Source: Actinomycetota bacterium
GTDB lineage: Bacteria; Actinomycetota; Thermoleophilia; Miltoncostaeales; Miltoncostaeaceae
NCBI GenBank assembly: GCA_005800465.1
Contig: SYFI01000032.1
Span: 1-16,461 of the forward strand
Reading direction: 5' to 3'
DNA length: 16,461 nucleotides
Below are positions 6,363 through 14,060 of this stretch, piece after piece. The position numbers were made by a program, and so were the translations under genes. The notes below the pieces were generated by a model. The model saw only the letters and a list, made by a program, of their open reading frames with translations, made no database searches and was not told the origin of the DNA. Numbering within the stretch: the first letter of the stretch is position 1; the number at the start of each line of letters is the position of its first letter.

Positions 6363-7898
6363 GTGTCCGATTCGTTCTTCATCACCACGCCGATTTATTA
6401 CGTGAACGCCGACCCCCATCTGGGACATGCGTACACCACGATCATGGCCGACGTCATCGCCCGCCACCACCGGCAGCGGGGCGACGATGTGTTTTTCCTT
6501 ACGGGTACCGACGAGCACGGCGCCAAGATCGCGCAGGCCGCCGAGGCCCTGGGCCGCACTCCGCGTGAGCACGCCGATGAGCTCTCGGGCCGGTTCCGGG
6601 CCCTAGGCGCGGTACTTGGCGCCACCAACGACTTCTTTATCCGCACCACCGATAAGCAGCACAAGGCCGTGGTGCAGCAGCTCATCCAGCGCATGCACGA
6701 CAAGGGTGACATCTACAAGGGCAGCTACGGCGGCTGGTACTGCACCTCATGCGAGGCCTTCTACAACGAGGGCGATCTGGCGGGAGGGCAGCAGTGCCCC
6801 ACGCACCAGCGCCCGGTGGAGTGGATTGAGGAGGAGAACTGGTTTTTCCGTCTTTCGGCGTATCAGGAGCGCCTGCTTGCGCAGTACGAGGCGGTGCCGC
6901 AGTTCGTGCGCCCGAAGTCGCGCATGAACGAGGCGCGCAGCATGGTGGAGATGGGGCTTGACGATCTCTCGATGAGCCGGGCTCAGGTGGAGTGGGGCGT
7001 CACGGTGCCGTGGGATCCCACGCACACCGTGTACGTATGGGTGGACGCCCTCTTCAATTACTACACGGCCCTCACCTACGCGCGGCCGGACGAGGACCTG
7101 CTGGACCGCTTCTGGCCTCCCACGGTGCAGCTCATGGCTAAGGACATCCTCAAGTTCCACGCTGTCATCTGGCCCGCACTGCTGATGAGCGCCGACCTCG
7201 CACTGCCCGACCGCCTGTTCGTGCACGGGTACATCCTCAAGGGCGGCGAGCGCCTGTCGAAGACCACCGGCAACATCGTCGATCCATTTCCGTACATCGA
7301 GCGCTACGGCCTTGATGCGCTGCGCTATTACCTGGCGCGCGAGATCCGATTCGGTGACGACGGCACATTCACCGATGAGGGCTTCCACCAGCGCTACACC
7401 AGCGAACTGGCCAACGATTTCGGCAACCTGCTCTCGCGCTCGACCAAGATGGTGGAGCGCTACCGCGATGGCGTGGTGCCCGCGAACCCTGGTGGCGACG
7501 CCGACCTGTCCGCCGAGTGCGATGGTGCCCGCGACGCCGTGTGTGCGCACTTCGCGAACAACCACATCACCGGTGCGGTCGAGGCGGCGTGGGTATGGAT
7601 CCGCCGGCTCAACCGCCTAGTGGAAGAGCGGGAGCCGTGGGTGCTGGCAAAGGATGACGCCAACGCCGCCGCGCTCGACCAGGTGCTGTTCAGCTTGATC
7701 GCGGGCCTGCGCGTGGCGGCCATCCTGCTGTGGCCGGTCATCCCCGGATCATGCGAGAAGGTGCTGGTGGCGCTGGGCGAGCCCGCCGACCGGGTATCCC
7801 TGAACGCCGCAACGTGGGATGGCGGCACGCCAAACGTAGTGGTAGCCCCGGGCGACCCGCTGTTTCCGCGCATTGAGGTAGAGGAGCCGACGGCATAG
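6363..7898 (+). CDS. metG: Methionyl-tRNA synthetase
   Basis: Class I aminoacyl-tRNA synthetase that charges tRNA-Met in the cytoplasm; 511 aa from GTG 6363. This start is chosen because FFITTPIYYVNADPHLGHAY is the family's N-terminus; a 27-residue upstream extension (from 6282) is not conserved-looking. The HIGH motif is HLGH (19-22). A zinc knuckle has Cys127, Cys130, Cys145 and His148 (WYCTSC and QCPTHQRP). EENWFFRLS is at 157-165. The KMSKS loop reads ERLSKT (296-301), with Arg-Leu in the first positions and the catalytic Lys300 kept. The anticodon-binding helices include WVWIRRLNRLVEEREPW. The protein ends without the extra C-terminal tRNA-binding (EMAP) domain. The stop overlaps the presumed tatD start by two bases. 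Confidence 0.96.
   Translation: MSDSFFITTPIYYVNADPHLGHAYTTIMADVIARHHRQRGDDVFFLTGTDEHGAKIAQAAEALGRTPREHADELSGRFRALGAVLGATNDFFIRTTDKQHKAVVQQLIQRMHDKGDIYKGSYGGWYCTSCEAFYNEGDLAGGQQCPTHQRPVEWIEEENWFFRLSAYQERLLAQYEAVPQFVRPKSRMNEARSMVEMGLDDLSMSRAQVEWGVTVPWDPTHTVYVWVDALFNYYTALTYARPDEDLLDRFWPPTVQLMAKDILKFHAVIWPALLMSADLALPDRLFVHGYILKGGERLSKTTGNIVDPFPYIERYGLDALRYYLAREIRFGDDGTFTDEGFHQRYTSELANDFGNLLSRSTKMVERYRDGVVPANPGGDADLSAECDGARDAVCAHFANNHITGAVEAAWVWIRRLNRLVEEREPWVLAKDDANAAALDQVLFSLIAGLRVAAILLWPVIPGSCEKVLVALGEPADRVSLNAATWDGGTPNVVVAPGDPLFPRIEVEEPTA
7881..7897 (+). promoter_or_regulatory. Shine-Dalgarno and AUA start of tatD
   Basis: GAGGAG (7881-7886) lies 8 nt before ATA (7895-7897), which overlaps the metG stop TAG. 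The tatD frame is closed upstream by TGA at 7874-7876, and between that stop and the motif-coding region there is no ATG, GTG or TTG. The first standard start (GTG 7937) would remove the HxH motif. AUA initiation is an inference; the other option is a base error for ATG. Confidence 0.5.
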
Positions 7899-8647
7899 TC
7901 GATTCGCATTGCCATCTGGCGTCCTGCGACGACACCGTGCCCGATCTCATCGCGGCCGCGTTGGATGCCGGGGTCACACGCATGGTCACCATCGGCTGTG
8001 GGCGCGAGTCGTCGGAGCAGGCGGTGGCCCTGGCTGATGCGCACCCCGAGGTGTGGGCTGCCGTGGGGGTGCACCCGGTGGATGCCGGCAAGGGCAACTG
8101 GCGAGATTCGGATGTCAATTGGATCCGCGACCTGGCCCAGCATGATCGCGTGGTGGCCATCGGCGAGTGCGGGCTCGACTATTTCCATGACCGCACCACG
8201 CCCGATGACGCCATCCGGGCCTTTCGCGCACAGTGCGAGATGGCAGCCGATCTGGACATGCCGCTGGTCATCCACACGCGCGACGCGGCCGACGACACCA
8301 TGGTCATCCTGCGTGAGGCCGGTACTTCGCAGATCATCCTCCACTGCTTCTCGATTCCCGAGTACCTCGATGAGGCCGCTGACAGGGGCTGGATGATGAG
8401 CTTGGCGGGGCCGGTGACCTTCCCGAAGAACACGGCGCTCCGCGAGGCCGCACCGCGTATCCCCGAGGCCCAATTACTGGTGGAGACCGACGCGCCCTAC
8501 CTGGCCCCCGTGCCCATGCGTGGCAAGCGCAACCAACCAGCATTTGTGGCCCACACGCTCGAAGGCGTTGCCGCGCTGCGGGGCGTGGGCACCGACCACC
8601 TCGACGCGGTCACCACGGCCAACGCCGCGCGAATCTTCGGCTGGTGA
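7895..8647 (+). CDS. tatD: TatD-family metal-dependent DNase/hydrolase
   Basis: TIM-barrel metallohydrolase; TatD enzymes are 3'-5' DNases or deoxyribonuclease-like hydrolases that need divalent metal. Read from the AUA codon, the protein is 250 aa and begins (M)VDSHCHL. The metal ligands are His5 and His7, Glu91 (IGECGLDYF), His127 (LVIHTRDA), His150 (LHCFS) and Asp199 (VETDAPYL). GVHPVDA (59-65) and NQPAFVAH (213-220) are also family-typical, and the length matches the usual 250-260 aa. Starting at GTG 7937 instead would lose the first two ligands. The stop overlaps the rsmA start (GTGA). In many actinobacteria rpf lies between tatD and rsmA; here it is absent. Confidence 0.9.
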   Translation: MVDSHCHLASCDDTVPDLIAAALDAGVTRMVTIGCGRESSEQAVALADAHPEVWAAVGVHPVDAGKGNWRDSDVNWIRDLAQHDRVVAIGECGLDYFHDRTTPDDAIRAFRAQCEMAADLDMPLVIHTRDAADDTMVILREAGTSQIILHCFSIPEYLDEAADRGWMMSLAGPVTFPKNTALREAAPRIPEAQLLVETDAPYLAPVPMRGKRNQPAFVAHTLEGVAALRGVGTDHLDAVTTANAARIFGW

Positions 8648-9474
8648 GCGGCTCCCCGGATCGCGTCGGCACGCAGCGCCTGATGGAGCGCCACGGAATC
8701 CGGCCCGATACCGATCTTGGCCAGCACTTCCTGCTGGACGAGAATCTCGTCGACCTGGCAATTCGTATGGCTGAGGTGGGCCCCGACGACGTGGTGCTCG
8801 AGATCGGGCCGGGGCTCGGAACACTCACCGCGGCGCTCGCCCGCACAGCGCGCACGGTGCACGCCATTGAGTGTGACCGCCGCATGGAGCCCCCGCTCAC
8901 CGAGACCACCACGGGCGTTGGCGACGTGCAGGTGATCTGGGGCGACTGCATGAAGGTGGACCTGACGGCGCTCGACCCCGCACCAACCCGGGTCGTGAGC
9001 AATCTGCCGTACCACGTGGCCACCCCCGTACTGGTGGAGACCATCGCCCAGTTGCCCGAGGTGGGGATGTGGGCGCTCATGACGCAATCCGAGGTGGCCG
9101 ACCGCTGGCTCGCTGCCCCCGGATCGCGCATGTACGGCGGGCCGTCCGTCACCATCCAGTTGGCCGCCACGCCAGCCGGCCGTCGCAAGGTGGGGCGCGA
9201 GGTGTTCTCACCCCGCCCACGCGTCGACTCGGCGCTGATCGCCCTCAGGCGCACCGGCCCCGCGCCATCGGCCGAGGTGCGGTCACTGGTGCGCGCGGCA
9301 TTTGCGGTGCGCCGGAAGACTCTCGCCAACTCCCTGGGGCAGGCTGGCGCCAACCGCGCCGCCGTACGCGAGGCGCTCGTACGCATGGGTATCTCCGAGG
9401 CGGCCCGCCCGGAGGATCTTCCACCCTCTGCGTACCCCGACCTCGCGCGCGAAATCGCATGGACCGGTGCATGA
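8644..9474 (+). CDS. rsmA: 16S rRNA (adenine(1518)-N(6)/adenine(1519)-N(6))-dimethyltransferase
   Basis: RsmA (KsgA) dimethylates the two adjacent adenines of helix 45 in 16S rRNA, a late 30S assembly step. It is 276 aa from GTG 8644. LGQHFLLDENLV is at 25-36, the SAM-binding loop LEIGPGLGTLT at 52-62, the acidic ribose site AIECDRRM at 74-81, and catalytic motif IV SNLPYHVATPVL at 119-130. MTQSEVADRW and VFSPRPRVDSALI are the expected later landmarks. It overlaps tatD (GTGA) and ispE (ATGA) by four bases each, so the three are likely translated in sequence from one mRNA. Confidence 0.95.
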   Translation: MSGSPDRVGTQRLMERHGIRPDTDLGQHFLLDENLVDLAIRMAEVGPDDVVLEIGPGLGTLTAALARTARTVHAIECDRRMEPPLTETTTGVGDVQVIWGDCMKVDLTALDPAPTRVVSNLPYHVATPVLVETIAQLPEVGMWALMTQSEVADRWLAAPGSRMYGGPSVTIQLAATPAGRRKVGREVFSPRPRVDSALIALRRTGPAPSAEVRSLVRAAFAVRRKTLANSLGQAGANRAAVREALVRMGISEAARPEDLPPSAYPDLAREIAWTGA

Positions 9475-10310
9475 GCATCACAGTGTTCGCCCCACCGAAG
9501 GTGAACCTGCGCCTCTTGGTGGGGCCGGTGCGCGCAGACGGGTATCACCCCCTGCGTTCACTCATGGTGGCCCTCGACGGCCCCGCGGATCGCGTGACGG
9601 TCACCCGGTCCGCGGAGCGAGCGGTTCGCTGTCCGGGCATTGACGGCCCGGCAAACCTCGCGTGGACTGCCCTCGACGCGCTTGAGGCCGAGGTGGGGGA
9701 GCCGCTCCCGCCGCTCGCGGTGGATATCGACAAGGTGCTTCCGTCTCAGGCCGGGGTGGGTGGTGGCTCAAGCGACGCCGCGGCCGTTCTGCGCGGCGCC
9801 AACGAACTGCTGGGTCTGGGTCTTCTGCCGGAGCGCCTCGAGCGCGCCGCCGCCGCCGTGGGGTCGGACGTGCCGTTCTTCATCCGCGGCGGCGCGCAGT
9901 GGGCCACCGGACGCGGTGAGATGCTGGAGCCCGCATCGGCCCCGGCGTTCGAGTGCGTCATTGTCGCACCCGGTCTGGGCCTGTCCACGGCTGCGGTATA
10001 CGCGGCATTCGATGCCCTGCCCATACCTGAGGCAGATACCGCCGGCGCACCCCCACCGCACGCGGCGGGTCTCCGTGCCTGGTGCCGGAATGACCTGTGG
10101 CCAGCGGCGCGCATACTGGCACCCGGCCTCGCCCTTCTCAGTGATGCCCTTGAACGCGCGGGTGCATCACCGGCGCTGCTCTGCGGAAGCGGGTCGGCGT
10201 TCTGCGGGGTGTCTGCCACGGCTGCAGAGGCCGATGCAATCGCCGAGCAGATGATCAACGAGGCACCCGATGCCCGCGTGCTGCGCGCCCGATTCCCCGG
10301 TGCGGACTAG
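9471..10310 (+). CDS. ispE: 4-diphosphocytidyl-2-C-methyl-D-erythritol kinase
   Basis: GHMP-family kinase of the MEP isoprenoid pathway, phosphorylating CDP-methylerythritol on the 2-hydroxyl; 279 aa. Lys10 and the substrate loop PPKVNLRLLVGPVRADGYH are at 8-26. The ATP-binding motif PSQAGVGGGSSDAAA is at 91-105, catalytic Asp133 is in GSDVPFF, and the third GHMP motif LLCGSGSAFCG is at 237-246. The ATG at 9471 is chosen because it overlaps the rsmA stop and starts exactly at the conserved N-terminus; the frame stays open upstream to 9069 but only as a shadow of rsmA. It is the last gene of the plus-strand run and is followed by a GC hairpin. Confidence 0.95.
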   Translation: MSITVFAPPKVNLRLLVGPVRADGYHPLRSLMVALDGPADRVTVTRSAERAVRCPGIDGPANLAWTALDALEAEVGEPLPPLAVDIDKVLPSQAGVGGGSSDAAAVLRGANELLGLGLLPERLERAAAAVGSDVPFFIRGGAQWATGRGEMLEPASAPAFECVIVAPGLGLSTAAVYAAFDALPIPEADTAGAPPPHAAGLRAWCRNDLWPAARILAPGLALLSDALERAGASPALLCGSGSAFCGVSATAAEADAIAEQMINEAPDARVLRARFPGAD

Positions 10311-10370
10311 ACCCGAGCTGGACCGTCTGTCTGGAGCCTGCGGGTTGGTCCGGTAGACGATGCCGGGGTG

Positions 10371-10401
10371 GGGACACCCCCCCCCGTGAGGGGGGTGTCC
10401 C
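10371..10401. terminator. 12-bp GC hairpin, bidirectional terminator candidate
   Basis: GGGACACCCCCC (10371-10382) pairs with GGGGGGTGTCCC (10390-10401) around a 7-nt loop. It lies between ispE and the minus-strand secreted-protein gene, which converge. No T-tract follows on either strand. The stem base GGGACAC/GTGTCCC is the same as in the hairpin at 2834-2867. Confidence 0.75.
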
Positions 10402-10415
10402 GCCGTCATGCGGCG

Positions 10416-10895
10416 TCAGGCTGGCTTCAATGCGCGGCCGCGCAACGACACGGCCTCCCTCTTGCCGGTGATCGAGTGAATGGCTGCAAACTGCAGCATC
10501 CTCCCCTTGATGCCTGCGTACGACCCAGTGCCCCCGGTGATCTGGCCTGCACCGGTGAACGTGATGTGCAGGCGCGTGACGCTGTACCTGGAGACGCAGT
10601 TGCCGGTCACCGTGCCATTGGCGTTGGTGATCGTGAACGTTGTCCTGGCAATGCCGGTGGGCGGCGACAGCGTGTACACCAGTGTGATGTCACCACTGCC
10701 GATGGGGCTGCCCTTGACCGTACCGACGTCCTGCAGCACCGTGGGACTGATGACGGTATCGAGGTGGGTCTTGCCTGCGATGTGAACCCCGACGGAAGCA
10801 GTCGCCGGTGCGGCTGATGCGGTGCCGGCGGTCCAGATCCCCATCATTGCCAGCAGGGGCACGAGGCCCGTTCGGATACTCGAGCGCAGCCTCAT
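10416..10895 (-). CDS. Small secreted protein, beta-rich (allene-oxide-cyclase-barrel-like)
   Basis: 159 aa with a clear Sec signal peptide: basic MRLRSSIR, hydrophobic core, and probable cleavage after TASA (about residue 28). The mature part alternates short polar and hydrophobic runs typical of beta strands. It contains GQITGGTGSYAGIKGRMLQF, a pattern I associate with secreted actinobacterial proteins of the allene-oxide-cyclase-like barrel type; that link is tentative. The single Cys in NCVSRYS leaves no disulfide partner. The ATG overlaps the sulfatase stop (ATGA), so its translation is probably coupled to the sulfatase, suggesting a joint extracytoplasmic role. The gene ends 15 nt from the GC hairpin. 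Confidence 0.75.
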   Translation of the reverse strand: MRLRSSIRTGLVPLLAMMGIWTAGTASAAPATASVGVHIAGKTHLDTVISPTVLQDVGTVKGSPIGSGDITLVYTLSPPTGIARTTFTITNANGTVTGNCVSRYSVTRLHITFTGAGQITGGTGSYAGIKGRMLQFAAIHSITGKREAVSLRGRALKPA

Positions 10896-12682
10896 GCCAC
10901 ACCGCTTCGGAACGCGGGAGCGGGCATAGGGGGCTCGATCGTGCTGGGCAGCGGCTGGAGGCGCTCGGCCTGCACCTTGTTCAGCTTTGCGAGCAGGCGT
11001 ACGAACTGCCGCTGCTCCTCGGGCGTGCGTGTGTAGCCGCGGTACGCCAGGTTCGTCGTCTCCAGAGGGTCCTTTTGCAGGTCGTACATCTCAAACTCAG
11101 GCGGCGCCACATCCGGGGCCACCGAGTAGTACTTGGCGATCTTCCAGCGGGCTTCGCGGATACCCACGATGTGCTGCGGGGCCGGGATGTACGGACCCTG
11201 GTTCTGGCCAGCCTGAAAGTCGTCGTACGTGAAGAGCACGTAGTCCTGCACGGCCTTCTTCTTGCCGAGGATGATGCCCGAGTAGTCCACGCCGGACGTG
11301 GCCACCTGCGTCGCCCCGACAAGGCTTGCGAGGGTCGGCACCATGTCCACGTGTGACACCAGCGCACTGCTCGTGCGTGGCTTCGGGAAGAGGCCCGGGT
11401 TCGAGTACACGAGCGGAATGCGCAGCGACTCGTCGTACATGTTGAAGTTCTTCTGGCGCAGGCCGCCGTGGGCCAGCCCCATCTCGCCATGGTCGGCCGT
11501 GCGGATGATGAGCGACTGCTCGTACACCGACGGACCACCGGCAACCAGGCTCACCGACTTGAGTGCCGCTAGCATGTCGAGCAGGTGCGCATCACTCGAC
11601 TTCATGAGGTTGCCGTAGAAGTTGAGGTACCGCAGGCGCTGCGACCGCTTGGTGATGCGACCCGAGAACTGGAAGAGTTTGAGGAACAACTCCTGCGCGC
11701 GCGGCTTGGTGCTGAGGTCCTCGTCCCATGTGGCCGGAAGACCGATATCGCCCTGCAGGTCCTGGTTTGAGAAGCCGGCTGCGGCGTAGTTCTTCGGGTA
11801 GCCGAGCACGTCGTGCGGGTTGACGATCGAGACGATCAGGCAGAACTTCTGCTGGTTCGCCGGCAGGCTCTGCCTGATGGTGGGCCACGCCTTGATGAAT
11901 TGCAGCACGCCCTCGGTGCCCTCGGTGTAGTCGCCTACCGACGCCATGTAGCGATCGTCGTTGGCTGCAAGGCCGGCACCCATCTGGGGAATCGACTGGT
12001 CGGCACCAGCGTCTTCCGGGTTCCAGCGGTACCACCCGAACGGCAGCAACATATCCACGGGCTCTGTGGTGGGCTGCGGCGGATACATCGCGTTACGCGT
12101 GTTGGCATCTGCGGGTGCACTGGCGGGCGGGTACTTGCTGCAGTGCCACTTGCCCTTGTACACGGTGTAGTAGCCCGCATCTGCCATGACCTGCGCGATG
12201 TTGGGGAGCGGATTCGCCTCGGTCTGGCCAACCGACTGGGCTGCGGCGGCCGACGGGAAGGGCAGGTCAACCTGCGGGTAATTGGCCCCGTACATGTCGG
12301 TCTCGAGCGTGTACTTCACACCTGTCTGTGCGGGGAAGCGACCCGAGAAGAAGGTGGAACGCGCCGGTGAGCACATGCATGCATTCGTGGTGGCGTTGGT
12401 GAACGTGAGGCCGTTCTTCTGGAGCATCGTGAGCCCCGGCAGGTTCTTTTCGGACCAGTCCGGGGGGAAGTGCTGGATATACCGCTCTTGGTCGGTCATG
12501 AAGATGATCATGTTCATGTCCGCCGGATTGCCGCTGCGCGCCGGAGCCGTGGTGGCGCTCGAGCCTTTCACGAGCGCCCCCGACGCCGCGCCGCCCAGGT
12601 AGATGGAACCAGCGGTCACAGCACCTGCCTGCAGGAAGCGCTTGCGCGAGAGGCCGCCGGACTGTTCAGATGTGTCGGTCAT
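10892..12682 (-). CDS. Exported sulfatase (formylglycine-dependent arylsulfatase family)
   Basis: Alkaline-phosphatase-superfamily hydrolase of sulfate esters; 596 aa from ATG 12680-12682. The N-terminus LSRKRFLQAG followed by a weakly hydrophobic Ala/Gly stretch resembles a twin-arginine signal with Lys replacing the first Arg of the pair's partner (S-R-K-R-F-L), so Tat export is likely but not certain. Catalytic Cys104 lies in CSPAR, to be converted to formylglycine by an FGE enzyme not in this window. Other landmarks are MTDQERY (62-68), GKWHCSKY (177-184), TADHGEMGLAHGG (395-407), and the C-terminal EMYDLQKDPLETTNLA. The substrate (sulfated polysaccharide, aryl sulfate or another ester) is unknown. 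An upstream in-frame ATG (12733) would add 17 residues ahead of the signal and is less likely, since a -10-like box sits between the two. Confidence 0.9.
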   Translation of the reverse strand: MTDTSEQSGGLSRKRFLQAGAVTAGSIYLGGAASGALVKGSSATTAPARSGNPADMNMIIFMTDQERYIQHFPPDWSEKNLPGLTMLQKNGLTFTNATTNACMCSPARSTFFSGRFPAQTGVKYTLETDMYGANYPQVDLPFPSAAAAQSVGQTEANPLPNIAQVMADAGYYTVYKGKWHCSKYPPASAPADANTRNAMYPPQPTTEPVDMLLPFGWYRWNPEDAGADQSIPQMGAGLAANDDRYMASVGDYTEGTEGVLQFIKAWPTIRQSLPANQQKFCLIVSIVNPHDVLGYPKNYAAAGFSNQDLQGDIGLPATWDEDLSTKPRAQELFLKLFQFSGRITKRSQRLRYLNFYGNLMKSSDAHLLDMLAALKSVSLVAGGPSVYEQSLIIRTADHGEMGLAHGGLRQKNFNMYDESLRIPLVYSNPGLFPKPRTSSALVSHVDMVPTLASLVGATQVATSGVDYSGIILGKKKAVQDYVLFTYDDFQAGQNQGPYIPAPQHIVGIREARWKIAKYYSVAPDVAPPEFEMYDLQKDPLETTNLAYRGYTRTPEEQRQFVRLLAKLNKVQAERLQPLPSTIEPPMPAPAFRSGVA

Positions 12683-12689
12683 GCCGTGT

Positions 12690-12695
12690 ACCCTA
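12690..12695 (-). promoter_or_regulatory. Candidate -10 box for leaderless sulfatase mRNA
   Basis: On the minus strand TAGGGT is followed by exactly 7 nt (ACACGGC) and then the sulfatase ATG. The AGGG within it is a poor and rather distant ribosome site. The spacing predicts transcription starting at or next to the A of the ATG. Confidence 0.4.
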
Positions 12696-12790
12696 TATTC
12701 GTCCGCTCCCCAGCCCCGTCCAATTGGGTGCATGTGGGATATTCGTGATGCGGCGGAACTGGGGCGGGGTGGGCCAGTCTCGGGGTACGG

Positions 12791-13582
12791 CTACTGGCGC
12801 ACTGTGCGTGTGCCGGTGCGCGCACCGGCGTCGCTTCGCACCTGCGCCAGATCGGGCGGGTTGAGCGCGAGCAGTTCCGGCACGGTGACGGCCTTGAACC
12901 CCCGGCGACGGATCTCGGGCAGCAGGCGGTTGACCGCCTTGGCGGTCTGGCCACGGTTCTCGTGCAGCAGGATGATGGAACCCGGGGTGATGAACTGCTG
13001 GCTGCGCCTGAGGATCTCAGTCCATGGAGCACCCAGCGAATCGCGTGAATCCTGAGTCCACATCACCTGCAGCATGCGCTTCTGATTGAGCCAGTTCTGC
13101 ACCGCACCTGTGCTGGCGCCGTACGGGGAGCGAAAGAGCATCACCGGCGTGCCTGTGATGCGTTCCGACGCGGCCACGCTCGTGGCCACCTGCGAAATCT
13201 GCTGCGGCACCGGCAGGCCGGGCAGGTGATGGTGCGACCACGTGTGATCTCCCAGAGAGTGATCACGCTCCGCGCGCTTCAGCGTCTCCGGCCATGTGGC
13301 GAAGTTCTTCCCGTTGGTGAAGAACGTGGCGTGGAATCCGTATCTCCGCATCTCGTCCATCACCGGGTCGGTGCCGGGCCCCGGACCGTCATCGAACGTG
13401 AGCGCCACGTAGCGCTTCTGGTTGCCGGCCCGGTAGATGGGCACCCCCACTGCTGCCACGCGCTGCACCGCGGCCTGCTGATCGGCCTTCGATGGCATGG
13501 GATCCGTGGGCATTGGCGTGTTCGCCGCGAGGGTGGGTGCGGCGGTCAGTACGAGTGCCCCGAGAACAATTGCGATTCGCAT
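12791..13582 (-). CDS. Secreted polysaccharide deacetylase (NodB domain)
   Basis: Metal-dependent carbohydrate esterase family 4 enzyme, removing N- or O-acetyl groups from peptidoglycan, chitin-like or other surface glycans; 263 aa. A signal peptide covers about residues 1-20 (MRIAIVLGALVLTAAPTLAA). All five NodB motifs are visible: TFDDGP (62-67, with Asp64 and Asp65), HTWSHHHL (113-120, metal ligands His113 and His117), RSPYGA (151-156), WTQDSRDS (175-182) and ILLHENRG (204-211, with His207). The motif-4 region lacks the usual DxxDW Trp, as in many bacterial members. The ATG (13580-13582) has no Shine-Dalgarno but has TACTAT 7 nt away. The sulfatase follows 108 nt downstream on the same strand, so co-regulation in surface or extracellular glycan turnover is possible. 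Confidence 0.93.
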   Translation of the reverse strand: MRIAIVLGALVLTAAPTLAANTPMPTDPMPSKADQQAAVQRVAAVGVPIYRAGNQKRYVALTFDDGPGPGTDPVMDEMRRYGFHATFFTNGKNFATWPETLKRAERDHSLGDHTWSHHHLPGLPVPQQISQVATSVAASERITGTPVMLFRSPYGASTGAVQNWLNQKRMLQVMWTQDSRDSLGAPWTEILRRSQQFITPGSIILLHENRGQTAKAVNRLLPEIRRRGFKAVTVPELLALNPPDLAQVRSDAGARTGTRTVRQ

Positions 13583-13589
13583 GGGAGCG

Positions 13590-13595
13590 ATAGTA
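13590..13595 (-). promoter_or_regulatory. Candidate -10 box for leaderless deacetylase mRNA
   Basis: On the minus strand TACTAT is followed by 7 nt (CGCTCCC) and the ATG. There is no purine run that could serve as a ribosome site. A TTGACT lies only 9 nt upstream of the box, too close for a standard -35. Confidence 0.45.
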
Positions 13596-13675
13596 ACCCG
13601 CAGTAGTCAAGCGTGTGCTGGTGTAGGACCTGTTGCGACATGCCATGCCGTGACCAGCGGCGGCCCGGTCGCTGT

Positions 13676-13681
13676 TAGCCT
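13676..13681 (+). promoter_or_regulatory. Candidate -10 box for leaderless membrane-protein mRNA
   Basis: TAGCCT is followed by 7 nt (CGCTGAT) and the ATG at 13689, with no Shine-Dalgarno. It supports this ATG over the upstream in-frame one at 13497, which reads antisense through the deacetylase. Confidence 0.4.
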
Positions 13682-13688
13682 CGCTGAT

Positions 13689-14060
13689 ATGTCGGAATTT
13701 CAACTGATCATTGACGAGGAACCTCCCGGGCAGGGCGCCCGGTGGCACCGCGCCATTCTGGGCCGACGTTTGCTGATTGCAGTGCTGCTCGCGGCCGTGG
13801 AGGCCGTGGTACTTCTGGTGCTGCGCCCGTCGCTTCTCTGGGTTATCCTCGCCGCCGCCGTGGTGCTGGCCGCCTGTGCAGGAATGGTGGGACGTGTTGG
13901 CCCGGGTATCGGGCGCGACGCGCTGGTGATCGTGGGCGGCGCGCAGGCGATTCTCATCGCCATTCCGCTGGTGATCGGTTTTGGGATTCTCGTTGCGGTC
14001 ATTGCCGGCATCGTGCTGGTGGCGGGTTTGGTGTTTGTCGCGTTCGCGGGGAAGAAGTGA
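13689..14060 (+). CDS. Small multi-pass membrane protein, function unknown
   Basis: Not recognised. 123 aa: an acidic-to-basic N-terminus (MSEFQLIIDEEPPGQGARWHR), then three or four hydrophobic segments at about 27-46, 49-68, 78-98 and 99-119, ending in the charged GKK. Positive residues before the first helix suggest the N-terminus is cytoplasmic. The stop overlaps the protease ATG by one base (TGATG), implying coupled translation, so it may anchor, export or restrain the protease; this is inferred from position only. The chosen ATG is supported by the -10 box and by the end of overlap with the deacetylase gene. Confidence 0.75.
   Translation: MSEFQLIIDEEPPGQGARWHRAILGRRLLIAVLLAAVEAVVLLVLRPSLLWVILAAAVVLAACAGMVGRVGPGIGRDALVIVGGAQAILIAIPLVIGFGILVAVIAGIVLVAGLVFVAFAGKK

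Noticed and set aside
6747..7565. Minus-strand 272-codon frame inside metG
   Set aside because: Antisense to conserved metG codons, with composition typical of high-GC shadow frames.
7877..7898. MetG-TatD fusion by -1 frameshift
   Set aside because: The frame is open across this short stretch but there is no slippery sequence, and the AUA start with Shine-Dalgarno is simpler.
7460..8473. Minus-strand 337-codon frame across metG and tatD
   Set aside because: Spans two unambiguous plus-strand genes and has no recognisable motif.
11813..12370. Plus-strand frame of 185 codons inside the sulfatase gene
   Set aside because: Shadow frame; the minus strand carries all sulfatase motifs.
14048..14060. 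Programmed -1 frameshift joining the membrane protein and the protease
   Set aside because: The G-GGG-AAG sequence is not a proper slippery heptamer, and TGATG reinitiation explains the arrangement.
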